64,000 nt of DNA from Thermovibrio ammonificans HB-1 (lineage in GTDB: Bacteria > Aquificota > Aquificia > Desulfurobacteriales > Desulfurobacteriaceae). The number at the start of each line of letters is the position of its first letter. Within the stretch, counting starts at the first letter, position 1. Positions 9,236-17,341 of the stretch are shown piece after piece. Below the pieces are notes generated by a model, which ran no database searches, was not told the origin of the DNA, and saw only the letters and a program-made list of their open reading frames with translations. Made by a program: the position numbers and the translations under genes. The stretch lies in contig NC_014926.1 in the NCBI RefSeq assembly GCF_000185805.1, forward strand, positions 762,418 through 826,417, in the 5' to 3' direction.

Positions 9236-10057
9236 TTAAACCACGGCTACTGCAAACATTTTACCACTGAGGGCCACCCTCTCTCCCTCCTTTACCGGCT
9301 CTACGTGCGGGGAGAGAACCCTCAGCTCGAACTCTTCTGCGAAGAGGTCTACAACCGTTAGTTGTCTTCCTTCTACCTCTTCCGTGCCCAGGGCGGTTAC
9401 TATGCCGACCACGCTGTAGCTTCCCTCACTCGAGAGTATGCAGGTGTCGAAGAGCTCTTCGGGGCGGGTTTTAAACTCCTTTATCAACCTTTTGGCCTCC
9501 TCTTCCCCTACCTCCCTTTCGAGTTTTTCAACCGCCCGGGGGTTGCCCTTTACCGCCATTTTAAGCACTTCTCTGTTCTCGTCGGCAATCTGGTCGAAGT
9601 GGGTAAGGGGCGGTATTCTCTTGACTTTTCGGGAGTAGATGGAGAGGAGAAGCTCTATCTCGCCGGAGAGCTCCTGGGGGAGTTGGCAGAGGTTGCACAG
9701 CTCGAAGAAGAAGCTCGTTCCGGTTGTTACCTCAACAGCCTCGCTCAGCAGCGTAAACTCGTCGAAGGAGTTTATTTTGAAGTTAAAGTCTTCAAAGGTG
9801 TACAGAACACCCGCCCTGTATCCGAGGTAACAGCCTAAAGGTTTTTCCTCTTCCCGGGAGAAGAAAGAGTCCCTTTTCTTCTCCAACAGGTAGAGGTAGG
9901 TTGAGAAGTTCTCGTCGATTTCGGCGTGGCGGCAGATGAGCTTTTCCTGGCTGTCGAGTAGGTCTTCGAACACGAAGTGTTTTACTTCTACCGTTTCTCC
10001 CTTGGACTTTTTGCACAGTTGGGGCGGAAGCTCCAGAATACTGAAACTCTCGTCCAT
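9236..10057 (-). CDS. Unrecognised protein, possibly DUF3881-like
   Basis: I do not recognise this 273-residue, acidic, soluble protein with confidence. ATG at 10057 is chosen because GGGAG lies 5 bases upstream; an in-frame TTG at 10069 is the alternative. The N-terminal half contains an aromatic-rich beta region (around YLGYRAGVLYTFEDFNF) and a CNLC pair. The middle is helical and charged. The C-terminal 70 residues look like a small beta-barrel (ELFDTCILSSEGSYSVVGIV, then GERVALSGKMFAV). The tail, with a helical stretch followed by a D/Y-rich barrel, reminds me of Firmicutes DUF3881 proteins, from memory and without a search. It sits between ndk and the FAH-family gene, separated from ndk by a GC-rich hairpin. 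Confidence 0.5.
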   Translation of the reverse strand: MDESFSILELPPQLCKKSKGETVEVKHFVFEDLLDSQEKLICRHAEIDENFSTYLYLLEKKRDSFFSREEEKPLGCYLGYRAGVLYTFEDFNFKINSFDEFTLLSEAVEVTTGTSFFFELCNLCQLPQELSGEIELLLSIYSRKVKRIPPLTHFDQIADENREVLKMAVKGNPRAVEKLEREVGEEEAKRLIKEFKTRPEELFDTCILSSEGSYSVVGIVTALGTEEVEGRQLTVVDLFAEEFELRVLSPHVEPVKEGERVALSGKMFAVAVV

Positions 10058-10078
10058 TAACTCTCCCAATTGAGTTAA

Positions 10079-10096
10079 CGGGGGCCGATGCCCCCG
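10079..10096 (-). terminator. GC-rich hairpin between ndk and the next gene
   Basis: A perfect 7-bp stem, CGGGGGC/GCCCCCG, with a four-base loop lies 5 bases past the ndk stop and 21 bases before the next start codon. No run of T follows on the minus strand, so it is more likely a partial attenuator or mRNA-end stabiliser than a strong intrinsic terminator. Confidence 0.45.
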
Positions 10097-10101
10097 GGAA
10101 T

Positions 10102-10530
10102 TTAATACTGGTCGTGTATCTCCAGCTGGTTGAAGAAGAACGGAATCTCGTAGGCGGCAGACTCGGGGGAATCGGAGGCGTGAACGGCGTTCCTGCCTAC
10201 GTCTGTTCCGTACTTCTTCCTTATTGTTCCCTCGGCTGCCTTTGCCGGGTCGGTTGCACCGATTATCTCCCTTACCCTTGCTATTGCGTTCTCACCTTCG
10301 AGAACCATCGGAACGCACGGGCCGGAGGACATAAAGTCGGTAAGTTCATCGTAGAAGGGCCTCTCTTTGTGGACGATGTAGAACTTCTTTGCCTGCTCCT
10401 TTGTGAGGTGAACCATTTTTATTGCAAGGAGCTTCAGGTCGTTCTCCTGGAGTATCCTTACAATGTCTCCCACTGCGTTCTTCTTCACGGCGTCCGGCTT
10501 TACTATAACCAGAGTTCTCTCAACTGCCAT
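10102..10530 (-). CDS. ndk: Nucleoside-diphosphate kinase
   Basis: The 142-residue protein matches the usual Ndk length. It transfers the terminal phosphate of ATP to other nucleoside diphosphates through a phosphohistidine. The N-terminus ERTLVIVKPDAV is the family signature and the active-site stretch NAVHASDSPESA places the catalytic histidine at residue 117. Its start overlaps the end of nfi by 11 bases, so the two are probably translated together. A GC-rich hairpin follows the stop. Ndk is a housekeeping cytoplasmic enzyme, and I see nothing unusual in the sequence. Confidence 0.97.
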   Translation of the reverse strand: MAVERTLVIVKPDAVKKNAVGDIVRILQENDLKLLAIKMVHLTKEQAKKFYIVHKERPFYDELTDFMSSGPCVPMVLEGENAIARVREIIGATDPAKAAEGTIRKKYGTDVGRNAVHASDSPESAAYEIPFFFNQLEIHDQY

Positions 10531-11224
10531 ATTCTCCTCCTCCTTGGGATTTGCCCTGTATTATAACCTTTCTAACAGACTGCAGGTAGTTGTGCGCCAA
10601 CCGTGTTGGTTCCGGAAGCCTGTACTTGGTGCAGCTTGAGAGCACCAGCTCGGCCGCTTCCTCCGGAGTTACTAAGTGACCCGGAGAGACGTAAACCGGT
10701 TTAACGTTCCTTTTGGTCCTTAAGGCGTAGCCGAGTACCGTGCCCGTTTTCGGGTCTGTGATGGGAGAGCGGCATCCCCTTTCCCTGCAGGGCTCTTGGA
10801 ACTCCCCGTAGAGGGGCTTTTTGGCGCACCCTACCGTGGGTATTCCCGTTACCACCCCCAGGTGTGAGGCTATTCCGAGTTTTCTGGGGTGGGTTATTCC
10901 GTGGCCGTCCACCACGATAAGGTCGGGGGTGTGTTTCAGCCTTTTCAGCGTTTTTAAAAGGAGGGGAAGCTCTCTGAAGGCCAGAAAGCCGGCCACGTAA
11001 GGTATCTCTACCTTAAGGGTTTCGTAGTGCTTTTCTACAACCTCCAGTTCCGGGTAGGTTAAAACCACAAATGCCCCTATTCCCGTGGTGGGGTTTTTAA
11101 AAGGGTCTAAAAACGTTAAGTCGCATCCGGCAATGAGTTTCGGTTCCCTTGTAAGGGGCGTTATTTTCACCTTTTCAGCCAGAGCTTTCTGGGCTTTAGC
11201 CGCTTTCTTAAAGGAGAACTTCAA
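10520..11224 (-). CDS. nfi: Endonuclease V (deoxyinosine 3' endonuclease)
   Basis: The 234-residue protein is endonuclease V, which cuts the second phosphodiester 3' of a deoxyinosine and so starts repair of deaminated adenine. This is a frequent lesion at high temperature. The three acidic metal ligands are visible: D35 in AGCDLTF, E85 in FRELPLL, and D106 in VVDGHGITHP. The downstream stretch HLGVVTGIPTVGCAKKPL and the C-terminal VYVSPGHLV are also characteristic. The start is TTG and overlaps the lptG stop as TTGA. The stop overlaps ndk. Placement after lptG is operonic rather than functionally informative. Confidence 0.95.
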   Translation of the reverse strand: MKFSFKKAAKAQKALAEKVKITPLTREPKLIAGCDLTFLDPFKNPTTGIGAFVVLTYPELEVVEKHYETLKVEIPYVAGFLAFRELPLLLKTLKRLKHTPDLIVVDGHGITHPRKLGIASHLGVVTGIPTVGCAKKPLYGEFQEPCRERGCRSPITDPKTGTVLGYALRTKRNVKPVYVSPGHLVTPEEAAELVLSSCTKYRLPEPTRLAHNYLQSVRKVIIQGKSQGGGEYGS

Positions 11225-12288
11225 CTTTCCACCCTCCCCAGGAGGAACAGCCCAACGGCCCCAAATAGCAGGAGCGGAGCGAAGGCTGCGTAAAGGGGCG
11301 GAAGGACCTCACTCTTCCCCAGGCTCAGAAACAGCGATACGGTAATCCACATAGATACAACGATTATTGCCGCAAGCAACACCGTGTAGCCCTTTTTATT
11401 CCTCGGGTTGTAAACCCCAAAGGGTATTCCGATTATCGCCGTTATAACCGGAAGCAGCCCGAGTGCCAGCTTTGAGTAGAGCTCCACCCTGAGGTAGTTG
11501 GTATCGTAGTTGAGCTTACTCAATCTCTTTATGGTCAGGAATAGCTCTAAGAGCCCCATTGCCTCCGGGTTGTTTACCGACAGAAGTAGCTCCTTTACGC
11601 TTACCCCCAAATTTATAGGAAGCGTTTCCTTCTCAGTGCTCTTTAGCTCTTTAAAATCCCTTACAAAGACTTCCCTGAGAAGCCACCTACCCCCGCCCTT
11701 GTAAATGGCCTCTTCTGCGTCTATTCTCCCCGTAGGCGAGAAGTCTTTAACCTTTATTATGCTTACCCGCTCCGCCCTCTTGTTTTTTGGCAGGAGCTCC
11801 CAGAAGAACACAAAATCTCCTGCTCTGTCCTTGAACCACACGCCCGGAACCTTTTGGGGGCCGTTTGTCACCTCTTCTCCGGCCTTAAGGGCAATCTCCG
11901 TTGCCCTTTTAAGGCCTGCCGGCAGTAAGGTCTCCTGAACGGCCACGGAGGCTACCGATGCCAGCACTCCGAGGATAACGAGGGGAGCCGAAAACCTGTA
12001 GGTGCTTATGCCCAACGCCCTTGCAACTGTAAGCTCGCTGGTTTCGGAAAACCGAGAGAGCGTAACCATAGTGGCTATGAGAGTGGCTATGGGAATAACC
12101 CTTACTCCGTAGAGGGGAAGCCTCCCCAGGATGTATGCGGCCGCCCCCGACGCTCCCACCTTGGAGACCATGTTGAAGTGGCTTACAAAGTCTATAACGG
12201 CAAAGAGGGTGAGAAACGTGGTCAGTGTCAGGAAGAAGAACTTGACCCCTTCGGAGAAGACGTATCTGTCGAGCTTCTTTATCACCAC
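11221..12288 (-). CDS. lptG: LptF/LptG family LPS export permease (second copy)
   Basis: The 355-residue membrane protein belongs to the YjgP/YjgQ family. With LptB it forms the ABC transporter that extracts lipopolysaccharide from the inner membrane and passes it to LptC/LptA. Three hydrophobic segments lie in the first 120 residues, a soluble periplasmic jelly-roll region at about 130-260, and three more at the C-terminus, with the family phrase GIPFGVYNPRNKKGY. The start is GTG at 12288, overlapping the preceding permease gene by 7 bases. Which of the pair is LptF and which LptG cannot be settled by eye; I name this one LptG from gene order. It shows that the cell has an LPS-bearing outer membrane. 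Confidence 0.85.
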   Translation of the reverse strand: MVIKKLDRYVFSEGVKFFFLTLTTFLTLFAVIDFVSHFNMVSKVGASGAAAYILGRLPLYGVRVIPIATLIATMVTLSRFSETSELTVARALGISTYRFSAPLVILGVLASVASVAVQETLLPAGLKRATEIALKAGEEVTNGPQKVPGVWFKDRAGDFVFFWELLPKNKRAERVSIIKVKDFSPTGRIDAEEAIYKGGGRWLLREVFVRDFKELKSTEKETLPINLGVSVKELLLSVNNPEAMGLLELFLTIKRLSKLNYDTNYLRVELYSKLALGLLPVITAIIGIPFGVYNPRNKKGYTVLLAAIIVVSMWITVSLFLSLGKSEVLPPLYAAFAPLLLFGAVGLFLLGRVES

Positions 12289-13361
12289 CGCGCTCCAACG
12301 TTTATCCGAATGCGCTCGCTTACCGCCAGTTTATAGAGTAACAGAGCCGCCGCACCGAATACCACATCGGGCAGAAGCGCCAAAAGGGGTTGCCCGGTTT
12401 TCAGGGCAACCTTCTTAGAGAAGGTGTAGAGTATGTAGTAAAGCACGATGAGAAGGAGGCTAATCAGAACTCCCACACCTATGGAGCCTCTGGGAATTGA
12501 GACCGCTATGGAGAATCCGATTATCCCCACTATCAGCGAGGCAAACGCCAGTGCGGTTCTCTTTACAACGGCAACTCTGGCCTCTTTATCCCTCTCTTTG
12601 AGGAGCTGGAATAGGGTTTTGTATTTGGCTGCCTTGAACCTCTCTTTTCTGGTGAACTTGTAGAGTTCAACCGTGTAGCTCTTGAACTTTATGAACTTGA
12701 ACTCTTTCGGTTTTTTCCAGTCTACAACTTGGGCACTGCCGTCTTCTATGTCGAGGAAGACGGTGTCTCCCTTTGTCCTCAGGAAGCCCCTTCTGCCGAA
12801 AGCTGTTACGAGTTTCTCCTTCTTCTGTAGCGACGCCATGAAGTTTACAAGGAGCCCCTTTTCCGGGTAGAGCTTCTCAACGTAAAACGTTACACCGGGG
12901 AAGTTGCTGGAAAACCTCTTCTCTGTGATACTCAAGGTTATCTTCTTCCTCAGGAGCTCTTCCAGCTCCCTCTTCATTGCAACGTTGCTCTTTGGGGCAA
13001 GGAACATAAGTGAGTAGAAGGAGAGGAGCGAGAATATGAGGCCGAGCAGGAAAACCGGTTTTGACAGCTCTTTCAGGCTTATGCCGCACGATTTTGCGGC
13101 CGTAAGCTCGTTGTTGCTGTTCATCCCTATGAACACTATAACAACCGAAAGAACGAAGGACATCGGAATCACTATCCCGAGGAACGCCGGTAGCCCTTTG
13201 GCAAGAACCGAGAGGAAGTCCAGGAAGGAGACCCCTTTCCCGAGGACGGTTTCTGCTATGGTCGATGCCCTGTCCATCAGGATTACAAAGAGGAAGAGGG
13301 CGGAGCTGAGGGCCGCCACCCGGGTGATTTCGAAGGCTATGTACCTGTGAAGGACCTTCAT
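12282..13361 (-). CDS. lptF: LptF/LptG family LPS export permease (first copy)
   Basis: The protein has 359 residues when started at ATG 13361, which overlaps the secF stop as ATGA. The frame is open 47 codons further upstream, but that extension lies inside secF and lacks hydrophobic character, so I reject it. The N-terminus MKVLHRYIAFEITR followed by a hydrophobic helix is typical of LptF. Membrane helices occur near residues 13-33, 50-75 and 95-120, and three more at the C-terminus. Residues 130-260 form the periplasmic domain. IVIPMSFVLSVVIVFI and SCGISLKELSKPV match the family coupling-helix region. It is paired with the following homologue for LPS export. Confidence 0.87.
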   Translation of the reverse strand: MKVLHRYIAFEITRVAALSSALFLFVILMDRASTIAETVLGKGVSFLDFLSVLAKGLPAFLGIVIPMSFVLSVVIVFIGMNSNNELTAAKSCGISLKELSKPVFLLGLIFSLLSFYSLMFLAPKSNVAMKRELEELLRKKITLSITEKRFSSNFPGVTFYVEKLYPEKGLLVNFMASLQKKEKLVTAFGRRGFLRTKGDTVFLDIEDGSAQVVDWKKPKEFKFIKFKSYTVELYKFTRKERFKAAKYKTLFQLLKERDKEARVAVVKRTALAFASLIVGIIGFSIAVSIPRGSIGVGVLISLLLIVLYYILYTFSKKVALKTGQPLLALLPDVVFGAAALLLYKLAVSERIRINVGARW

Positions 13362-14245
13362 TTCACTTTCTTCATATACTTGTACCAGTCGACCACAATG
13401 GCGCTTGCGATGAATATCGAGGAGTACGTTCCCACGGTTATTCCGACCAGGAGCACAAATGCAAAGTCGTTTATAACGCCTCCGCCGAAGAGGTAAAGGC
13501 ACAGAACTACGAAGAGGGTTGTCAGGGAGGTTATGATTGTCCTTGAGAGGGTTTGATTGATACTGTCGTTAACTATCTCCTCGAAGGGCTTGCTCCTTAA
13601 GTAAACCTTCATGTTCTCCCTGATTCTGTCGTAAACTACTATGGTGTCGTTGATGGAGTAACCTATAACCGTTAGGAGCGCCGCTATAACCGGGAGGCTG
13701 AACTCCCTTCCCACGGCCATGAAGACGCCGGTTGTGGCCAGTGCGTCGTGGATGAGGGCCAGTACGGCTCCCACGGCAAAGATGAACTCAAAACGCCAGG
13801 CAACGTATATAAGGATGCCTATTAGGGCGTAGATGATGGCCATTATCCCTTTTTCGCGGAGCTCTTTCCCTACGGTCGGGCCTATCATCTCAACTTTCAG
13901 AATCGTTACGCCACTTTTAAAGTGCTCTTTGAGCTTCCGCCGTATTGTCTCTACCGTTTTGTTGGTATCTCCCGTAGCCGGGGCCTTTATCATGAACTCG
14001 TTCTCCCCTTGAACGTTCTGAACGGTCACACCTTCTACGCTCCCTTTGAAGATTTCCCTTATCTTCCCGGTTGTTATCCCCGGCTCTTCCACCTTAACGA
14101 GGACGAGGACGCCGCCTGTAAAGTCGATTCCGAACTTGGGCCCCTTTATGAAGGCACCGTAGAGCCAGGTTCCCAGGATTAGTGTAAGGGAGAACAGGTA
14201 TGCCCAGTAGCGTTTACCGATGAAGTCGAACTTTCTTTCCATCAA
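13358..14245 (-). CDS. secF: Protein translocase subunit SecF
   Basis: The 295-residue inner-membrane protein partners SecD and uses proton motive force to complete protein export through SecYEG. The first membrane helix is at about residues 13-32, followed by the hallmark GPKFGIDFTGGVLV. A periplasmic domain extends to about residue 135. The last five helices include the conserved GYSINDTIVVYDRIREN and an SRTIITSLTTLFVV stretch. Two adjacent methionine codons (14245 and 14242) could start it. It begins 6 bases after secD and its stop overlaps the lptF start. Length and motif order are normal. Confidence 0.97.
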   Translation of the reverse strand: MMERKFDFIGKRYWAYLFSLTLILGTWLYGAFIKGPKFGIDFTGGVLVLVKVEEPGITTGKIREIFKGSVEGVTVQNVQGENEFMIKAPATGDTNKTVETIRRKLKEHFKSGVTILKVEMIGPTVGKELREKGIMAIIYALIGILIYVAWRFEFIFAVGAVLALIHDALATTGVFMAVGREFSLPVIAALLTVIGYSINDTIVVYDRIRENMKVYLRSKPFEEIVNDSINQTLSRTIITSLTTLFVVLCLYLFGGGVINDFAFVLLVGITVGTYSSIFIASAIVVDWYKYMKKVK

Positions 14246-14251
14246 CGGCTC

Positions 14252-15922
14252 CTAAATCTTGAAGAGTTTTGGTTTGTACTTAACGATTAGGTCGAGGAGA
14301 ACCTTGGTTACGAAAACTGCAGTGAACATGCTGGTCATGATGCCCAGCGACAGGGTAACGGCAAACCCTTTGATGGGGCCGGTTCCGAACTGGAAGAGAA
14401 CCGCCGCCGCTATAAGGGTTGTAACGTTTGAATCCAGAATTGTTCCCCAGGCCCTTGCAAATCCTGCCTCTACTGCCGAGTAGAGGTTTCTGCCCTTGCG
14501 AAGCTCCTCTTTAATCCGCTCAAAGATGATAACGTTCGCGTCTACCGACATTCCGATTGTGAGAATGAAGCCGGCTATACCGGGCAGCGTCAGCGTTGCC
14601 CCTATAAGGGCCATCAGGGCCCAGAGGATTATCACGTTCATGAGCAGGGCCGCGTCGGCTGCTATTCCTGCCGTTTTGTAGTAAACGAGCATAAAGAGCA
14701 TTACAACTATTATGCCCGCTACGCCCGCCTTTATTCCCTTCTCTACCGACTCCTTACCCAGGGAGGGGCCTACGGTGGTCTCTTCCACTATCTTGACCGG
14801 TGCAGGAAGGGCTCCCGCCCGCAGGACGATTGCAAGGTCTCTGGCCTCTTGGTAGGTGAACTGTCCCGATATCTGGCCCCTGGCACCTATTTCGCTTCTT
14901 ATTACCGGTGCCGACTGGACTTTGTTGTCGAGAACTATTGCAAGGCGCGTTCCTATGTGGTGTTTTGTGTAGTTCCTGAAGATTTTTGCTCCCTGGGAGT
15001 TTAGAACGAAGCTAACGGCGGGAAGGCCGTTTTCGTCTTGGCTGGGGTAGGCGTCTTTAAGGTAGGCTCCCGTTAGAATGGGCTCTCTTTTGACGAGGAA
15101 GAAGTTGTAGGCTACAACTCTTCCCTCTTTGTTCTTTATCTCCTGTAGCAGGAGCTGCTCGTCTTCGGGAACGTTCCCTCCGAACTTTTTAACGAGCTCT
15201 TCAAGGTTTTTGACTTTTATAGGCTCTTTCCGCCCCTCCTCTACGAGGAAGAACTTGGGGCCTGTGGGAGAGGGTTCAACTTCTACTGAAGCCCCCGGAG
15301 GTACCTTCCCTCCCAGGTTTACTATCATCTGGTTCGGGGACCTGAACTCCGCCACTACCTCTTTAAACTCGAGGTTTGCTACTTTGCCTATGATTTTCTT
15401 CGCCCTTTCGGGGTTCTTAACGCCGGGAAGCTCTACTATTATTCTGTCTTTGCCGTTTCTGACGATTACCGGCTCTGCAACCCCCAGCTGGTCTATCCTG
15501 TTCCTTATGGTCTCGAGGGCCTGTTCGGCGAGTCTGTCTATCTCTTTGGAAACGTAGGAAGGCTTCAGGCTTAATGTGAGCCTGTTTCCGTTCCGCTTAA
15601 TTGCAAACATCCTGCCGTAGTCTTCCTTTATCAGCTCTTGTGCCTTCTGGGCGGCATCTGCGGTGAGCATCTCGATTTCTATGGTCGTTCCCTTCCTTAC
15701 GGCGCTCACAACGGGGAGGTTCTCCTCTTCGAGGCTCCTTTTGATGTCCCTGAGTGCTGCTGAGACTTCGTTCTCGAGGGCTTTTTGTGTCTCTATCTGG
15801 AGAACGAGGTGAGTTCCGCCTTTGAGGTCCAGACCCAGGTTTATCGGCTTTGTGAGGGCAACGTAGAGGGAGCCTACAAGAACTGCGAGTATGAAGAGAA
15901 CCTTCCACTTGAGGTTTTTCAT
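14252..15922 (-). CDS. secD: Protein translocase subunit SecD
   Basis: With ATG at 15922 the protein has 556 residues. The frame is open for 14 more codons but these lack a ribosome site and precede the membrane anchor. The first helix (about 7-25) is followed by LGLDLKGGTHLVLQ, the SecD signature. Long periplasmic P1/P4 domains contain NRIDQLGVAEPVI and VVVELPGV-type strands. The C-terminal membrane block carries GMSVDANVIIFERIKEELR, where the acidic residue is linked to proton-driven movement. It directs a late, pmf-driven step of Sec export together with SecF. No yajC gene precedes it; an HD-domain phosphohydrolase does. Confidence 0.97.
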   Translation of the reverse strand: MKNLKWKVLFILAVLVGSLYVALTKPINLGLDLKGGTHLVLQIETQKALENEVSAALRDIKRSLEEENLPVVSAVRKGTTIEIEMLTADAAQKAQELIKEDYGRMFAIKRNGNRLTLSLKPSYVSKEIDRLAEQALETIRNRIDQLGVAEPVIVRNGKDRIIVELPGVKNPERAKKIIGKVANLEFKEVVAEFRSPNQMIVNLGGKVPPGASVEVEPSPTGPKFFLVEEGRKEPIKVKNLEELVKKFGGNVPEDEQLLLQEIKNKEGRVVAYNFFLVKREPILTGAYLKDAYPSQDENGLPAVSFVLNSQGAKIFRNYTKHHIGTRLAIVLDNKVQSAPVIRSEIGARGQISGQFTYQEARDLAIVLRAGALPAPVKIVEETTVGPSLGKESVEKGIKAGVAGIIVVMLFMLVYYKTAGIAADAALLMNVIILWALMALIGATLTLPGIAGFILTIGMSVDANVIIFERIKEELRKGRNLYSAVEAGFARAWGTILDSNVTTLIAAAVLFQFGTGPIKGFAVTLSLGIMTSMFTAVFVTKVLLDLIVKYKPKLFKI

Positions 15923-15964
15923 TCTGCTCTCCGTCTCAACTTGGTATCGCCAAATGATACACAA

Positions 15965-16633
15965 TTAGAGGTCTGTGTCGTTTATCTTGAGCCGGAACTT
16001 AAACCCTAAGACTTCGGTTGCCCGTCTGCACATCTCCATTCTGGGCTGGAATATAGAGAAGTAGTCGAGGAGGTCGGAGATTTCGGTGTCTATCTTCAGG
16101 ACGAGCTTCACCACCCTCTTCTCTTTATCCACCTCGAGGTTGCTGAATAGAACGGCGTAGTTGACTCTATCGTGAATGTCCTCCTTTATGTTCCCCTCTT
16201 TTCTCACCCGGGTTCTGTGGACGTGGGATTTATCGGCCACAACAAGCGCTGCTGCCACTTCCGTTGCCGGCTCTCCGGTTCCCTCCTCGTGGTTACCTAT
16301 TGCAAAGGTTATCTCGGTGAGGTGGTCGTCGAGGAATCCTCTGCCCTTGAGCAGTTGGTATGCAAGGATTGCACCGCTCTGGGCGTGGTCGTGGCGGCTC
16401 ACTATGTGGCCTATGTCGTGTAGGAGCCCTGCAACACCCGCAAGCTCGGCAAGGACTCTGTCTCCAACCGTCTTAAGCAGTAACCACCGGGCTTTGTTTG
16501 CCACCCAGCTTACGTGTTTTATGCCGTGGTCGGTGTAGCCCATACGTTTAAGGAAGTAGTCGGCCCGTTCTATGTAGTAGAGGATTCTCTTGTCTTTCAT
16601 GAGCTCTCTGAAGGTGGGAAATTCAAACTCCAC
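15965..16633 (-). CDS. HD-domain metal-dependent phosphohydrolase
   Basis: The 222-residue soluble protein contains an HD domain with the expected metal ligands: H40 (GIKHVSWV), H72-D73 (GLLHDIGHI) and D134 (VVADKSHV). A further HDH motif sits at 81-83 and GNHEEGTG at 113-120. Such proteins hydrolyse phosphate mono- or diesters of nucleotides, but the substrate cannot be read from sequence. The C-terminal 70 residues form a mixed alpha/beta extension seen in thermophile and archaeal homologues as I remember them. It overlaps birA by 11 bases upstream and lies 42 bases before secD. Confidence 0.85.
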   Translation of the reverse strand: MEFEFPTFRELMKDKRILYYIERADYFLKRMGYTDHGIKHVSWVANKARWLLLKTVGDRVLAELAGVAGLLHDIGHIVSRHDHAQSGAILAYQLLKGRGFLDDHLTEITFAIGNHEEGTGEPATEVAAALVVADKSHVHRTRVRKEGNIKEDIHDRVNYAVLFSNLEVDKEKRVVKLVLKIDTEISDLLDYFSIFQPRMEMCRRATEVLGFKFRLKINDTDL

Positions 16634-17306
16634 GGATGCTTACCTCTCCGGAAAAGAGTCTCGTTATCTGTCCGTCTCTTTCAACAACGAGTGCTCCGTC
16701 TGTGTCTATGCCCAGGGCCCTTGCCCGAAAACGCTCGTTTTCCCGAACTACCACCACTTCCCGCCCTATTAGGGGGCACTCCCTCTCAAACTCCCTTGGG
16801 TTGAAGCTTCCCTCTTTGAGCCGGGCGTGAAGCTCTAAAACGTTTTTGTGGAGCGACTTAAGCAGGGTGTTGTAGTTGAATTCTATCCCTTCGGCACTGA
16901 GAGAAGTTGCCGGTTTTTCAAGGTTTTGAAGCTCCTCTTTCCCGTAGGAAAGGTTTATGCCGACTCCTACAACCAGCCTGTCCTTCGTTCGCTCAACGAG
17001 AATCCCGCTCACCTTCTTACCTTCTATGTAAACGTCGTTTGGCCACTTCAGGTAGAAGCGGTTGTCCAGCTCTTTGAGCGTTTTCAGAACCGCCACGCCG
17101 AAAGCCACGCTTACAATTGGCAGGTTTAGCCTCTCGAGAATAAACGAGGCGTACAGCCCCTTTCCGGCCTCAGAGAGCCAGCTTCTTCCCCTTCGGCCCC
17201 TGCCTGCCCTCTGCTTTCGGGCCACAACGCAGAGGCCGTGCTTGAAGGGGAGCCTTTTGGCTTCGTCGTTTGTGGAATCTACCTCTTCGAGGAAGACGAT
17301 TTCCAT
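16623..17306 (-). CDS. birA: Biotin--[acetyl-CoA-carboxylase] ligase (BirA, class I)
   Basis: The 227-residue protein attaches biotin to carrier domains through biotinyl-AMP. It carries DSTNDEAKRL, the biotinyl-adenylate loop AGRGRRGRSW, LKWPNDVYI with the catalytic lysine, KKVSGILVE, and VVGVGINL. A small C-terminal SH3-like domain follows. There is no N-terminal helix-turn-helix, so it is a class I enzyme and not a repressor. The ATG at 17306 is preferred; a TTG two codons upstream is possible. No Shine-Dalgarno is seen and a TATAAA box lies about 9 bases upstream, so the transcript may be leaderless. A bioW gene at 25484-26248 shows the cell probably makes its own biotin. Confidence 0.94.
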   Translation of the reverse strand: MEIVFLEEVDSTNDEAKRLPFKHGLCVVARKQRAGRGRRGRSWLSEAGKGLYASFILERLNLPIVSVAFGVAVLKTLKELDNRFYLKWPNDVYIEGKKVSGILVERTKDRLVVGVGINLSYGKEELQNLEKPATSLSAEGIEFNYNTLLKSLHKNVLELHARLKEGSFNPREFERECPLIGREVVVVRENERFRARALGIDTDGALVVERDGQITRLFSGEVSIRGV

Positions 17307-17341
17307 GGCCAAATTTTATAAAACTCCCTATAATTGCCGCT
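17307..17341. promoter_or_regulatory. Divergent promoter region between birA and prmC
   Basis: The 35-bp gap holds a perfect TATAAT at 17329-17334 reading towards prmC, whose ATG follows at 17342, and a TATAAA (17320 to 17315 on the minus strand) reading towards birA, whose ATG is at 17306. The TATAAA lies in a perfect 10-bp palindrome, TTTTATAAAA (17314-17323). Neither gene has a Shine-Dalgarno sequence. The -10 to ATG distances (about 7-9 bases) imply transcripts that start at or next to the start codon. No clear -35 boxes are seen. Confidence 0.55.

Noticed and set aside
12282-13502. 406-residue version of the first Lpt permease
   Set aside because: The extra 47 residues lie inside secF, are basic and low in family resemblance; ATG 13361 on the secF stop fits the family start.
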